A DNA stretch of 64,000 nucleotides from Phaeoceros laevis. Taxonomy: Eukaryota > Anthocerotophyta > Anthocerotopsida > Notothyladales. Below, piece after piece: positions 1 through 10,180 of this stretch; positions within the stretch are counted from its first letter, which is position 1; each line of letters opens with the position of its first letter. The stretch covers positions 143,541 to 207,540 of the forward strand of contig JBNGIQ010009341.1 of assembly GCA_049999765.1 (NCBI GenBank), read 5' to 3'. The notes below the pieces were generated by a model. The model had not been told where the DNA came from, made no database searches, and was given only the letters and a program-made list of their open reading frames with translations. The position numbers and the translations under genes are program-made.

Positions 1-307
1 ATGAAGATTATTACAACAAGATACCTGAACCATCCGACGAAGAGAATGACATGCTTGACCTTGCGTTTGGTCTCACTGAAACGTAAGTTATTTCGGCATC
101 CGCGCTGTCTGACCTCCATTTATGCAGTCTTGAGTGAGTTTGGGAAAGTCTTCAATTTTGCAGCCCTGATCCGACCTGGTGTACTGAACCAGGTCGAGAT
201 TGGGATGTCAAGTAATCGCCAAGCCCGAGTTGAATGGGATGCGACTAGCACTCCCTGCAGCCACCCGGAATTTTGCCGTTGATGGTCATGTGCCTAAGCC
301 ACATTAG
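1..307 (+). CDS. MFDX: Mitochondrial adrenodoxin-type [2Fe-2S] ferredoxin, 3' end only
   Basis: This is the last part of a gene that starts before the window. Exon 1..82 encodes a stretch ending DEENDMLDLAFGLTET and stops at a GTAAGT donor (83). The next exon begins after the AG at 191-192 and runs 193..307, giving TSRLGCQVIAKPELNG, then the tail ATRNFAVDGHVPKPH and a TAG at 305-307. The LAFGLTETSRLGCQ block, which holds the last cluster-ligating Cys, is diagnostic of plant mitochondrial ferredoxins of the adrenodoxin class. These pass electrons from adrenodoxin reductase to Fe-S cluster assembly in the matrix. A longer reading frame running through the intron (to 282) is a chance open frame. 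The N-terminal targeting sequence and the first three cluster Cys lie outside the window. I am confident of the family; paralogue number is not assignable. Confidence 0.9.
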
Positions 308-350
308 AGTGCCTTGTGGGCCTCCAATTTTTTGAACTTTAAGACATGTG

Positions 351-356
351 AATAAA
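351..356 (+). terminator. Candidate poly(A) signal of the ferredoxin gene
   Basis: A canonical AATAAA lies 44 bases after the ferredoxin stop codon, at a plausible distance for 3' end formation. The convergent DUF4336 gene ends at 477. The assignment rests only on the hexamer and its position. Confidence 0.45.
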
Positions 357-476
357 GTGGTGTTGTCGCCCTCTCGTGGCCACAACTCATCTGATCTTTT
401 TCTGCGGGGGAAGCGCTTACGTACCAGACAGGCAGACAGTAGCAAACTGAGCAGACATGAGGGAAATGCGTGGTAA

Positions 477-1961
477 TCAGCTTTTTACTTTTGGACCAGC
501 CACCGTCTTCTTCACAGCGCCGACAGAGACGAGGAAGTCATCTAGAGATGTGAGGGTTTTCATGTCCTCCTCCGCGAACACGGTGCTCACCCGGCCGAAT
601 AAGTTGGAGAGTGTTACCGGTCGGCCGAACAAGTTGGAGAGAGGACCGGTCACTGGCTCGAGGAGTGTTGCGACAGCTGTCCAGATGGGAGGCTCCTCCT
701 TGATGGCACGCTTCTCTTCCGGGAGAAGATCATCCAGGAATGCAAATGCTGCCAGAAGGTCGCGACCTGTAGCAGGGATGGGGGCGGCGAAGTGCGCAGG
801 AATGATGCGTTTGAACTTCCAGTCGCGGACGATGGCATCCACCCACTCCCGCACCGTCTCCGGCAGCTTGCTGAACACTAGGGTTTTCACAATGGGAGAC
901 ACGATGAGCCTGTTGGAGACCTGGCCGAAGCTGTTACCAGGCTCCAACAGATCAGACGGCCCCAGAAACAGAATCTGTAACACCATCCGCTCCCAGCCCC
1001 GCTGCCTGGTCTTCGCATTGTCCACCACAGGCTCATCGGAAACCTGCTTGCCCCTGCTCAGAATTCTGACTGCCAGCCCGTTCTTGGCAGCTGCCAGGAG
1101 GGATTGCTTGGTCACCACCTCGGGCGGCCTGTCGGGCACCAGAATGACGGCATCCGTGACCAGCAGCGTCTGGGACCTGTGGTGGAAGAAGGCCACCTCC
1201 ACATACGGCCCTATTCCCACGGCCGAGCTGAGCACCTTCTGCTGAATCTCGCCTGCCCAGGGCGAGTCCGGGTCGCCGTCCTGCAGCGTCCGGGCCCTGA
1301 AGATCCCCAGGAACTCGAGCGGTAGGTTTAGGGGCCAGCTCCACTGCCGCGGAGCCACCCACACCTCCGCCCGGGGGAACTTGCGAGAGAAGGGGCCGAC
1401 GAAGATCTTGTGCTCGTAGGCGAAGGTAGGCAGCACGATGAACCGCACCGGGGCCTGCAGCTCCTTCAGGAGCTCCACACACTCCTTCGTAGGCGCCACA
1501 GGAGCATGCACCCAGAGGTCCCCAGACGGCAGCTTGATCACCGTCATCCGGGTGTTAGTGGCCACGCTGCTGAACCCCAGCGCCTGCTCCTGCTCGAACA
1601 CCCAGATCCGCCCCTTGTCCACCTCCCGCCGGATGGTCCTGCGGCTCAGGAAAGGGCCCAGCGGGAAGGGGAAGCCCGTGATGTTCACGTAGAACCTGCG
1701 CCTCTCATCGTCCTTGCTCTTCCCCGCCGATGCCCACGCTGCCGCCAATTGGATGTCTCTGCTGCGCAGCCTGGACCGGGGGCGGGAGATCCCGCGAAGC
1801 TCCGGTAGAGATGAGGAGCAGCTGCATTCCGCTCCCGCGTCCGTGCGCGTGCCGCGCAGCGGTGCGGCGGCCCTGGATGCGCAGGTTCTTGAGGATGATG
1901 CATTCCTTGTGCGGAGCCGCGGGGAGGACGCCAATGCCTGGGCCGGGCTTGCGGCCGCCAT
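477..1961 (-). CDS. DUF4336 family protein, probably plastid-targeted
   Basis: Uninterrupted 494-codon frame starting with ATG at 1961. The first ~70 residues are rich in Ala, Ser and Arg with few acidic residues, as in a plastid transit peptide. The body has the blocks I associate with plant/cyanobacterial DUF4336 proteins: GRIWVFEQEQALGF, the LPSGDLWVHAPVAPT stretch, VRFIVLPTFAYEHKIFVGPF and RIIPAHFAAP. The pattern resembles a metallo-beta-lactamase-like fold without the full metal ligand set; the biochemical role is not known to me. Near the C-terminus the sequence SNLFGR occurs twice within about 13 residues. This reflects a short direct DNA repeat at about 593-645 that keeps the frame. 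The gene is convergent with the ferredoxin gene. Family call is fairly sure, function is open. Confidence 0.8.
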   Translation of the reverse strand: MAAASPAQALASSPRLRTRNASSSRTCASRAAAPLRGTRTDAGAECSCSSSLPELRGISRPRSRLRSRDIQLAAAWASAGKSKDDERRRFYVNITGFPFPLGPFLSRRTIRREVDKGRIWVFEQEQALGFSSVATNTRMTVIKLPSGDLWVHAPVAPTKECVELLKELQAPVRFIVLPTFAYEHKIFVGPFSRKFPRAEVWVAPRQWSWPLNLPLEFLGIFRARTLQDGDPDSPWAGEIQQKVLSSAVGIGPYVEVAFFHHRSQTLLVTDAVILVPDRPPEVVTKQSLLAAAKNGLAVRILSRGKQVSDEPVVDNAKTRQRGWERMVLQILFLGPSDLLEPGNSFGQVSNRLIVSPIVKTLVFSKLPETVREWVDAIVRDWKFKRIIPAHFAAPIPATGRDLLAAFAFLDDLLPEEKRAIKEEPPIWTAVATLLEPVTGPLSNLFGRPVTLSNLFGRVSTVFAEEDMKTLTSLDDFLVSVGAVKKTVAGPKVKS

Positions 1962-2289
1962 GGCCCTGCTGCGCTTCTCCGACCTCCCTCCTCCAGAGCT
2001 GAAAGCTCACACGTCCATTCACGAATGTTCATCATCATGATCTTATCATCAGTTTTGTCTTCACACCTTATTTGTTAGGAGACAGATAGACAGATAGATA
2101 GATATGATTCGAGAAGTATTTTGGGGAACCATGTTCCGGAAGTTTACCGATTCCGTGGTGGGGTTTGTGCTTGTGGGGTGAGCATGTAACAATGTCCTTC
2201 CTTCATGGCAAAATGAAGGACAACTTCTTGCCATGAAGGAAGGACAACTCCAACAACTTTATATAACTATGGTCCTCCCAAGCTTGATT

Positions 2290-2430
2290 AGGGTTGCAAC
2301 ATCTAGTTCAATGGGGGGCGTACGCATATTCAACATCTCCAGCGGGTTCAATGTCTAGCCTGCAAAGCAATCACTAGTGCGTTTCGAACCACTTCTACTA
2401 AGGCTCTAGAATATGAAGCTTTTCTTCTTC
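2290..2430 (+). mobile_element. Non-LTR retrotransposon (LINE) remnant, first copy
   Basis: This stretch resembles the remnant at 3085-3230: both have a 'TGGTTCAATGG'-like segment, then sequence readable as an Arg/Ala/Thr-rich helix, and both end in 'CAATATGAAGC/GAATATGAAGC'. It is out of frame and interrupted, so only the shared order of motifs supports it. It is probably a separate insertion or a duplicate of the same element tail. Confidence 0.4.
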
Positions 2431-2770
2431 CTACTTTGCAGGCTATCCTTTGCAACCTCTCTTGCCCTCCTTGTCATCCAATTCATCATGTCTTCCTCCC
2501 TGCCCCTCGATTCAAAAAACGCTACTATTGAGCCAAACGCAGTCGACTTACTCTCCTTTCCCCCACCCCTATCTACATCGTGCTAGACTTGCCCTTGTCG
2601 ACTACTATTGAGACCATTTTCCCCCGCTTGGAGCCTCCTTGGGCTCAGCCTCTAGTTTTACCATCAGCCATTGTAATCTATGCATAGATTACAATGATGT
2701 TAGAGATGCCCACCTCTAGGGATCCAATAGACCTTGCAGCACTCCCTCCTATGGGCATCTCAATATCATG

Positions 2771-2870
2771 TAGAATTTGATGAGTAGAAATTCGAGCTCT
2801 TCCTCAAGCTACTCTCTATTTAGAATTTGATAAGTAGAATTTTGAGCTCTTGCTTAAGCTACTTTCTATG
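2771..2870. repeat. 50-bp tandem duplication (two units)
   Basis: Units 2771-2820 and 2821-2870 both begin TAGAATTTGATRAGTAGAA and end with AAGCTACTYTCTAT, differing at a few positions. It lies in non-coding sequence between the LINE remnants. Confidence 0.75.
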
Positions 2871-2988
2871 ACCCCCAAAACTATAAGATGCTCGCCTACA
2901 ACTCTCTCCCTGGGTCACGTTGTTGGGATTCTAATTCAACTCTAAGCTCACTTAGAATGTCCACGTTCAACATATAGCGGCCCTGGCT

Positions 2989-3231
2989 TTGCAATCCATG
3001 TCGGCTCTAAGTTCCTTTGGCAAGTCTACTTGGGGCCTCAAAGCTCATCTCGTACGACAACTTTTCATCTCGGTGGTCCTCTCCAAGTTGGATTATGGGA
3101 GCCACGTTTGGTTCAATGGTAGAGAGACTCATGTCAAGATCCTCGATTGGGTACTAAGGGTTACATGCAAGGCTAGTGCAGTTGTAATCCGCACCACCTC
3201 AATTGAAGGCGCTTCAATATGAAGCGCCTTC
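2989..3231 (+). mobile_element. Non-LTR retrotransposon (LINE) remnant, RT thumb/connection region
   Basis: A 77-codon open stretch reads like the region after the reverse-transcriptase palm in LINE elements. It shows a WGLKAHLVRQLF block followed by VVLSKLDYGSHVWF, the typical 'L-x-Y-G-x-x-V-W' signature just downstream of the RT fingers and palm. Catalytic motifs (YADD) are absent and the frame closes after about 240 bases, so this is a dead fragment. A (TAC)n run begins 30 bases further on. Confidence 0.5.
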
Positions 3232-3257
3232 TCATGTGGAGTCGGCTAGCATGACCT

Positions 3258-3328
<71 letters not shown>
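3258..3328. repeat. (TAC)n trinucleotide microsatellite
   Basis: About 23 uninterrupted TAC units, in the LINE-rich gap between genes. It would read as a Leu or Tyr run in some frames, so apparent ORFs through it are artefacts. Confidence 0.97.
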
Positions 3329-4219
3329 TCTTCATCCTACATTCCTCCGCCTTCCTTGGCTAGAGAGTTAGTCAAGGAGGCTACCTTAAGTACTTCTTGT
3401 GGTGGAAACAAACCCAGTCTTGTCCAAGTCTCATGCCTTACAACTTAACTCAACCATGACTTCGCTGAAGGAATGAATTCCAATATAGTGTTGGATATAA
3501 ATTGGCAATAACAATCGGTCAATCTCTTCAAGAGCTTCATCTGTAAAGCTGATGGTGGTTTGCGGGCCGTCCATGTCTGTTCTTAAAAGGTTAGCCTTAT
3601 ATGATCGACATATCTCTTCATCCTCACTCAGCTTCGGACTATAGCCATATGGCTATTAGTGCTTACTTTTGCACATTCAACATCTCAAGGCCACCTTTCT
3701 GACGAAAGTGTGGTATAAGTGAAAAACTCGTCCTCAAATTCTTGGTCGATGCCCGGCCACTCGCTCGAATGGTCAAGAATTTTCAATGGGTCTCTCCCTC
3801 AGCTTGGCCAACTGCTGCTTGGCCAACTCCTTGATGTTCATCTTTGCCAAAAAATAGTTTCTTACTTCATAAGTAAAGGTTGTTATATGAAGTAGTCTTC
3901 TACCTAATTAGCATTACAAGCTCCACTAACCATATATTCCTCTTTTAGGTATTACTAGGTCTTCTTCAAGTCGATTTACTCGTACACGTCATAGCTTTAT
4001 GGCTGCATAGGCCTTATGAAACATAATAATAATATATTTCATGGCAAAGTGTGGTCTTTAGTACTCTTTACCCCCTTTCATAATTGCCACACGATGTACA
4101 TGATCCTGCGATCTTATGTTGCAACTTGCAAGAGCCAAAGGACATTCCTATACAGAACATGTGCCACATGGGATTTGCATGGATCAAAACGGTCAAAGAG
4201 TACACCTGGCAATGCCACG

Positions 4220-5002
4220 TCAGGTGTTTGTTGGTCTCGTCCCAGCATCTCCCTCGCCGGTGTCCCTGGATTCCCTGACACCCTTCACCTCGGGCACATA
4301 GTGCATGAGCATATTCTCGATGCCAGACTTCAACGTGACCGCGGAGCTTGGGCAGCCACTGCAGGCACCTTGCATCTGCAATGTCACTATCCCCGTTGCC
4401 GGATCGAACCCCAAGTACTCGATGTCACCGCCATCGTCCCGCACAGCTGGACGAATCCTAGTCTCTAGCAGCTCTTTGATCATAGCCACAGTTTCGGAGT
4501 CGTCCTCGTGGATTGCTGTGTCTGATGGCGCTGGAACCTGCGCATCTGTAAACACAGGTTGCCCGGAGGTGTAGAATTCCATGATGACAGCAAAAATCTC
4601 CGGCTTCAAAATCTCCCATGAGAGCTCTTCAGTCTTGGACACCGTGACGAAATCCGAACCGAAGAAGACGCGCTTTACTCCCTCCACGCTGAAGATGGCC
4701 TTGGCCAGCGGGGAAACCATGGCGGAGCGGGCATTTGGGAAATCTACGGTCCCTGACTCCATCACCGGTTTGCCTGGATAGAACATGAGCGAGGACGGGT
4801 TCGGTGTGCTCTCTGTTTGGATGAAGACACTCCGGCTTTGAGCAGGCGCAGTCCTCCAGAGTGGGGCAAGAAGGGTGCATTGGCTTCGTTCAAAATGCAC
4901 AGCTCGTGATCCTGCTCTCACTGCTGCTGCCCGGTGACTACCGATCCTTGTTGAGGCAAGCTTGCTTGCAATTCCTCGCAGCGCTCTTAGAAATGTGATC
5001 AT
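4220..5002 (-). CDS. NFU: NFU-type mitochondrial Fe-S cluster scaffold/carrier (NFU4/5-like)
   Basis: Single-exon 260-residue protein with ATG at 5002. Residues 1-60 are basic and Ser/Ala-rich, fitting a mitochondrial presequence. An Nfu N-terminal domain (about 60-150) starts with FIQTESTPNPSSLMFYPG, and a NifU-like C-terminal domain (about 168-245) includes IRPAVRDDGGDIEYLGFD. The C-X2-C motif ACSGCPSS places Cys214 and Cys217 for binding a bridging [4Fe-4S] cluster. In plants the mitochondrial NFU4/NFU5 proteins hand [4Fe-4S] clusters to client enzymes such as lipoyl synthase. Plastid NFU1-3 have a different layout, so a mitochondrial role is preferred. Together with the ferredoxin at the window start and frataxin at 13-14 kb, it makes three Fe-S assembly genes in 14 kb. 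Confidence 0.93.
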   Translation of the reverse strand: MITFLRALRGIASKLASTRIGSHRAAAVRAGSRAVHFERSQCTLLAPLWRTAPAQSRSVFIQTESTPNPSSLMFYPGKPVMESGTVDFPNARSAMVSPLAKAIFSVEGVKRVFFGSDFVTVSKTEELSWEILKPEIFAVIMEFYTSGQPVFTDAQVPAPSDTAIHEDDSETVAMIKELLETRIRPAVRDDGGDIEYLGFDPATGIVTLQMQGACSGCPSSAVTLKSGIENMLMHYVPEVKGVRESRDTGEGDAGTRPTNT

Positions 5003-5577
5003 GGCTGACAGGAAGCATGCCGGATCAGGTGAGGATTAATGTCGTTGTGAGCACATTGCAAGCAGTCAGGGAAAAAGGTGCTACTTCCACTCCACGTCCT
5101 GAGACAATACGGACACCAAGAATGTCATGCACAACAAGAAATGTATGCCATTTGATAGAGAAACAAATCACAAGAGCTTAATTCCAAATTCAACAGAAAA
5201 GTCTCTTCTCAGCCATTATTGATAGTACAACACTGAGGAAGGACTCATGTTCCTCAGAACCTGAATGTTTAAAAAAATCAAGACTTTGCCCAGTGTGTCT
5301 TAAGAGCTAGCCTTATTGGCCTACACTAGACTGGCATCTAAATGCAAGATTCCTGATGCCCCTGAATATGATAATGTACAGAGCCACAGGCAAAGCTCAA
5401 CATACCCCCCCCCCCCTCCTCACGCAAATGTCACCGAATTGGGTGCCAGATGCAAATAAGGCTACCTTCTACAGCTGCTATGCCAAGAACGGACAAGAGG
5501 ATGAGAGTTCTACCGTTTGCTTCGCCGTAAAAGATCAACAGAGTTATCCTTTTCCCCCTTGACAAATGGTATAGTAC
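5003..5577. other. Intergenic gap between NFU and hydrolase genes
   Basis: Upstream side of NFU and downstream side of the hydrolase gene. It contains a 12-base poly-C run at about 5405-5416. A 68-codon frame on the plus strand has no recognisable features, and I see no RNA gene. Confidence 0.6.
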
Positions 5578-6732
5578 CTACACCAGCTGCTTCACCCGCT
5601 GTGCGTTGAATCTCTCCACCCGCTGCCCTAACCACTCCTGGATGTCCTGGATTATAATGGCCACATTTTCGTCCTCCTCTCCTTGGAGCAGGCTATGGAG
5701 CATGCCACCGTAGAGCTTCAAGGTCTTGTCCTCGCTCTGAGCAGCGGCGAACAGAGCCTTGCTCACAGCAGGATCCGTTACAACATCGGCGTCCCCGTGA
5801 ATCACTAGGATAGGGAGGCTTACATCCTTGAGCCTGGTTTCCAAATAGGCCGTCACTCTGAGCAGCTCCACCACAGTCCCCAACCTCGGCTTCCCCGCAT
5901 ACCGCCTGGGGTTACACCTAGCCAGCAGCTTCTTGTGCGGATCCTTGACCGACTTCTCAATCAAGTCCGCCGCCGGCACTATGGCCCAAGTAGGCACAAA
6001 TTTGGCTATGGCAGTTAGCACGGGTGTGATCGGCCAAGGCGGTTTCATTTTCTCGCTAATCTTGCACATGGCGGCCACCAATATGGCGCCGTCCCAGCCG
6101 CTGGGATCCAGAAAATGAATCAGCAGACACACTGCTCCCCCCAGCGATTCCCCGTACAAGAAACTTGGCACACCTCGAAATTGCTCCCTCTTCTTCGTGC
6201 TTCTGAAGAATTCAACACAATCACCGGCAACCGCCTCCAAGTCGGGAGTGAATGCCCGCATCCCTTCCGACTCCCCGTGGCCCTCAAGATCCAGCGCAAC
6301 CGCAGCGTAGCCCATGCGCACAAAAAGCATGGCTGTATTCTGAAATGTCCAGCTGGTGTCATTCCCGTAGCCGTGCACCATGCACACCAGAGCCCTCGGT
6401 GCTCCATCCAGCGGCGTCCACAGCTGCGTGAAGAGCCGACTTCCCCGTGCAGACGTGAAGAATTCCCTGTGATTGCTCACTCCTTGGCTCCTGTAGTGCT
6501 CCTCCTCGGCGGTGTCCCCCCACGGGAACCTGGGGCAATGGAAGCTGTTCGCGTTGGATTGCGGTCCTCCCGCCGCCATTGACAGCGACGAGCCCGACCT
6601 GCTAAAAAATCGTCCGATACCGACCCGGGCGATCACAGCCCGAGCAACATGACGCCGCTGGATGTGACAATGCGTCTGCAGCACTGCTCCTCTCACCACG
6701 TTCGGCCAGCGCGCCGCGGCACAGCTTTTCAT
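5578..6732 (-). CDS. Alpha/beta hydrolase, monoacylglycerol-lipase / caffeoylshikimate-esterase-like
   Basis: The open frame extends upstream to 6819, but only via TTG; the first ATG is at 6732, giving 384 residues. A second ATG (MAAGGPQSNAN) lies about 50 residues further in, and the basic Ala/Arg-rich stretch between them could be an organelle presequence. The body has the serine aldehyde hydrolase layout of the plant MAGL family: oxyanion region VCMVHGYGNDTSWTF, nucleophile elbow YGESLGGA (Ser), acid in VIHGDADVVTDP and catalytic His in GGMLHSLL. Such enzymes cleave monoacylglycerols or lysophospholipids, and one branch cleaves caffeoyl shikimate in lignin synthesis. The sequence does not decide between these substrates. 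It is divergent from AUG4, whose ATG is 158 bases away, so they may share a promoter region. Confidence 0.88.
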   Translation of the reverse strand: MKSCAAARWPNVVRGAVLQTHCHIQRRHVARAVIARVGIGRFFSRSGSSLSMAAGGPQSNANSFHCPRFPWGDTAEEEHYRSQGVSNHREFFTSARGSRLFTQLWTPLDGAPRALVCMVHGYGNDTSWTFQNTAMLFVRMGYAAVALDLEGHGESEGMRAFTPDLEAVAGDCVEFFRSTKKREQFRGVPSFLYGESLGGAVCLLIHFLDPSGWDGAILVAAMCKISEKMKPPWPITPVLTAIAKFVPTWAIVPAADLIEKSVKDPHKKLLARCNPRRYAGKPRLGTVVELLRVTAYLETRLKDVSLPILVIHGDADVVTDPAVSKALFAAAQSEDKTLKLYGGMLHSLLQGEEDENVAIIIQDIQEWLGQRVERFNAQRVKQLV

Positions 6733-6889
6733 CGCAAAACTACCGGCTATAGGAACTCGGTCACCTTTTACGAATGAGGGGACAGACCTAATTACCGACT
6801 TTGAAACACAAACACGCAATTTGAGCTGTGGATCTGCTCAAGTGCGGGGTCGGGTCAGTTCACGACATTGTGTCGACCTTCGGGGCAAC

Positions 6890-9533
6890 ATGGTGAGGCC
6901 GCAGCTGCTGCCTCCGCCTGGGCAGCCGCTGGGGCAGGGCGTGCCGGAACTGCTGGAGCAGCTGGAACGCTACTGCCTGGGCCCGGATTTGTCCACCAAG
7001 GCTACTTACAATGACCTTTTGCGGGTATTCTCTCATGCCGTTTCTCGGTTTCATTTCGTAGATAGGTGCTACTATATTTAGGCACAAATGTTGCTTCCTG
7101 CCAACTTTGTTTGGTATGCAACATGGTATCTGACATTCCATGGCACCTCTCGTCGGATTAGGCAAAAGAAGAAATGGCGAAGGAGAGACTACGGTACTTG
7201 GAGGTCATGGTGAGCCACTGCCAGAGCCTTCTTGTTCCCTGTAGCCCATTATTTTGTCTCCGGGTGGTATGCTTGATGTTGACTTTCGTGCAGGCTTTGT
7301 ACAGTGAAGCTGTTGCAGTTGTTGAAGAGTATCAGCAGGCTGTATCTCTGGCCAATGCTGGAGGAATGCGGGATCTGCAGGGAATTTTCTCTCAACTAGG
7401 ACTTCGCTGCCAGCCTCAGGTGACATTCCTGTTACGACGAGTGTATGAGAAGTAGTACAAGTTGTTGCACTGATTTGTGAAGTAGGACCACAGTCTAAAG
7501 GTGGAGGTATGGTTTGCCTGCTAAACCTGTTGCATGGGGTCCAGGTTTATGATGCTTTGGAAGTGCGACTTGCAGTTGCTGAATCGTCCCAACGGCTAAG
7601 ACTGCCACTAATCTCTAAAGATGGTGACATTCCAGATGAAGATACAGAGAAGTGGACCCATGTCTCACGCTGCTCATTTGATAGCATCAGTACCATGATC
7701 AGCTTAAGCTCAACGGCCAGCACGACCAACAGTGGGAACCCAAGCTCAGCTATCAGTGCCATCAACTCGAGCTCAGTCAACATGGCGCCAGGGAGCTCTG
7801 ATGCTGCTGATAATGGCATTGGTGGTGTAGTCAACTGCTTTTTGGGAGTGACTCCTGGTTGGCTAAAAAAGACTCATCTTTCTGCAGCTCCTTTTTCTGA
7901 TGTACGATTTCTGGGTGGCAACCAATAAATTTCTGGTGCAAAAGGAATAAGAAGTATCTTGAAGCTAGCAAGGGCTACTGCAGATTTGATCAACGTCGAG
8001 AGTTTCAGCACTGTTCTTATGCCTTGTTGTTTCGTTGTATTAGGATGCAACGGGCTATCAACTGGCTTTGATTCCAGAGATTGAGGCACGTCTAGAAGAA
8101 AAGTACGATAAGATTGCGGGAGCTTTTAATGCTGGAGAAATTGGTTTGTGAACCTTGCTACTGTAGGCCCAACCTATCATTGACCTTATGTTATCTGTTG
8201 CGGAGTGCTCGTGCAAGGCTCTTACAATTGCAATTGACTGCATTTATGCTGTGGTGCAGATGAGGGTAGTCCACTTCGTATAAAGACTGCCAGGCTTCCA
8301 GTTAGGTGAGGTCAAAATTTTGTGAAGTTGGTCGTACCATTTTGTGCTGAGTCCAGCTCACCTTTGCTGCATGATATTGTAGCTTAGAATGTAAAGGAAG
8401 TTCTTTTGAAGCCTTGATCATCCCCGCAGGGTGAAGAATGCCGTGGAAAAGAATGAGCGTGAAGAAGCAGCATGGCTCGAGGATCTGTATGCAGCAGACA
8501 GACAGTTTGTAGAGTATCATAATGTATGCTCATAATAAGACTCTCCCTGATTTGTTCTTTTGTGATCATCCAAATAGTCTCCATCTCCTTGTGTTCTTGC
8601 TTCCTCAGCTTTGCAAGCCCCTAACATGCATCTGTTTATTACTTTGCTCAGGTTTTGGAGCAAATTTATGGCCTCCTTCACAAACTTGTGAAAGACTTCA
8701 AGCTGGGGAACCAACATCAATATGTAGCAGCCCTCTTAGCCTTAACTCTCTGGTTTATGTAAATGTTCAGAACAGACGTCGTTCATGTCATCCAACATGT
8801 CAGTTGTTTAAGTGCAGGATGGGCTGCGGAAGGAGTGGCTAATTAAACGATGTCAAACGATGAGCACAAAGCTGAGGTATAAATTGCTCCTTCAACAAAC
8901 AACAGTAGGACGTGCAATTGTTCACGACGCGGCTTCTACTCACAATGGCCTTTTACTGCTGATGGTTGCAGCGTCCTTGAACATCTGCTATTACGGGATA
9001 CCTACACACAAGAGTCTGTGCCGGCACTCTTTAAGATAAGGTATAGAAGTTCAGAGTTCGTGTAATCATGAACTTTTGTCTGAGGCTGTTGTTGCATGTG
9101 ACCGTTAGCTCACAATCTTTCCTCTGCTGTTTTTGCCAGGGGCTACCTTGTAGAAGCCGTCGAAGAAGCAACTGCTGCATATAACAGGGCGGTGAGGAAA
9201 TTGTTGAAGTTCACGCACTGCTACTTAGTGATCCCTCACTTGGTGGTCTTACTTGTTGCTACTTTGAGCAGGTGACGCGGCTGAGAGAATATCAGGGTGT
9301 CGACCGCCACTTTGATGAGATTGCACAACGGTACCATGATATTGTAAAGGTAAGACCCCAACTAGTGTATGTGTTTTGATTGTTTTTGAAGCGTAAGGGC
9401 CGACTTAGGGGTATCTGGCCCCAATGTTCAGTATGAACCTCCTAACGCTCTGTTTGGCTACACCGGGCAGAAGCTGGAGGGCATTCAATGGACAATCCGT
9501 CAGGTCGAGATGGACTTGAATCCGTCACACTAA
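6890..9533 (+). CDS. AUG4: Augmin (HAUS) complex subunit 4
   Basis: I reconstructed 13 exons with GT-AG borders and consistent phases: 6890-7024, 7162-7209, 7294-7419, 7545-7901, 8044-8143, 8260-8305, 8430-8523, 8652-8723, 8818-8876, 8972-9040, 9140-9191, 9272-9349 and 9471-9533 (TAA). They give about 432 residues, near the size of plant AUG4. Recognisable blocks are ELLEQLERYCLGPDLS, LRYLEVMALYSEAVAVVEEY, QLGLRCQPQVYDALEVRL, RLRLPLISKDGDIPDE, QIYGLLHKLVKDFKL, RVTRLREYQGVDRHFDEIA-type and VEMDLNPSH at the end. The protein is mainly coiled coil. The eight-subunit augmin complex recruits gamma-tubulin to existing microtubules for branched nucleation in the spindle and phragmoplast. Introns are 76-143 bases long. 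Confidence in identity is high; single exon borders could be off by a few bases. Confidence 0.92.
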
Positions 9534-10180
9534 CCTTTTTGGAGTGGGTTTTTTCCGGATGGCTGTCACTGGAGAAACGTGACTTTCTTTACCAGAATTT
9601 TGAAAAATGCCTTCTAGGCGTAAGGCATTTTTCTGGAAGTTGGGCGAAGGGGAGGAAAGTGCACGCTGGCGAGTGTCAAAATTCAGCTCGTTCCTCCGAA
9701 GGTTGAAAGCATAGCGTGGACCTAGCTTTTGCCAATAAGTACATTGCTGATACACGGCGATGTAAAGTAACAAAATGCGGCTAGCTGCTGCGGTAAACCC
9801 TAGACTTTCAGACGTCCACGTTGCAGATGTGCCACGCCTGGCACCCGCTCTCTTCTCGCTCCCCGGACATGTACGTAACCCCATGCACCGCTTCGGAGAG
9901 GAGAATCCCGGCTTGCTGGGAACCTGGCACAGATTGAACCGCCTGGTACTTCGCAGGAGAGTGCCAGCGATGGAGAAGCGACCCAGAGGATAACAGCCAT
10001 TCCAGGAATACAGCTTTTCCTACCAGGAGTTCACCTCAACGACCTCGGATGATACTTACAATTGCAGCCGCATTGATCGCCACAGCCCTGCACTGATCCC
10101 GCTTGCGTCACGCCACCTGAGCGTGGGAGACCTTGGCGGCCATATTTCTCGAGAGCCGTACTCTGCGAACTGACGCAACA
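9534..10180. other. AUG4 3' flank and NUP50 promoter/5' UTR region
   Basis: No gene supported. The NUP50 frame stays open upstream to 10133, but only through a TTG, so this is probably 5' untranslated sequence. Short frames on both strands have no recognisable motif. Confidence 0.55.

Larger units (their letters stand above)
2040..4215. other. Gene-free stretch of decayed retroelement sequence
   Basis: No convincing gene lies between the DUF4336 and NFU genes. A short GATA-type repeat is at about 2083-2105, a 50-bp tandem duplication at 2771-2870, two remnants of a LINE-type reverse-transcriptase tail at about 2290-2420 and 2989-3231, and a (TAC)n microsatellite at 3258-3328. The remainder is AT-richer than the flanking genes, with no open frame of note. 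Confidence 0.6.

Noticed and set aside
457-1245. 262-codon plus-strand frame
   Set aside because: Antisense to the DUF4336 gene, which has family motifs and a transit peptide; the plus-strand product is of Arg/Ser-rich shadow composition.
10133-10180. Longer start for the NUP50 gene
   Set aside because: The upstream extension begins with TTG, not ATG; the ATG at 10181 is followed directly by the conserved KRVASRQL motif.
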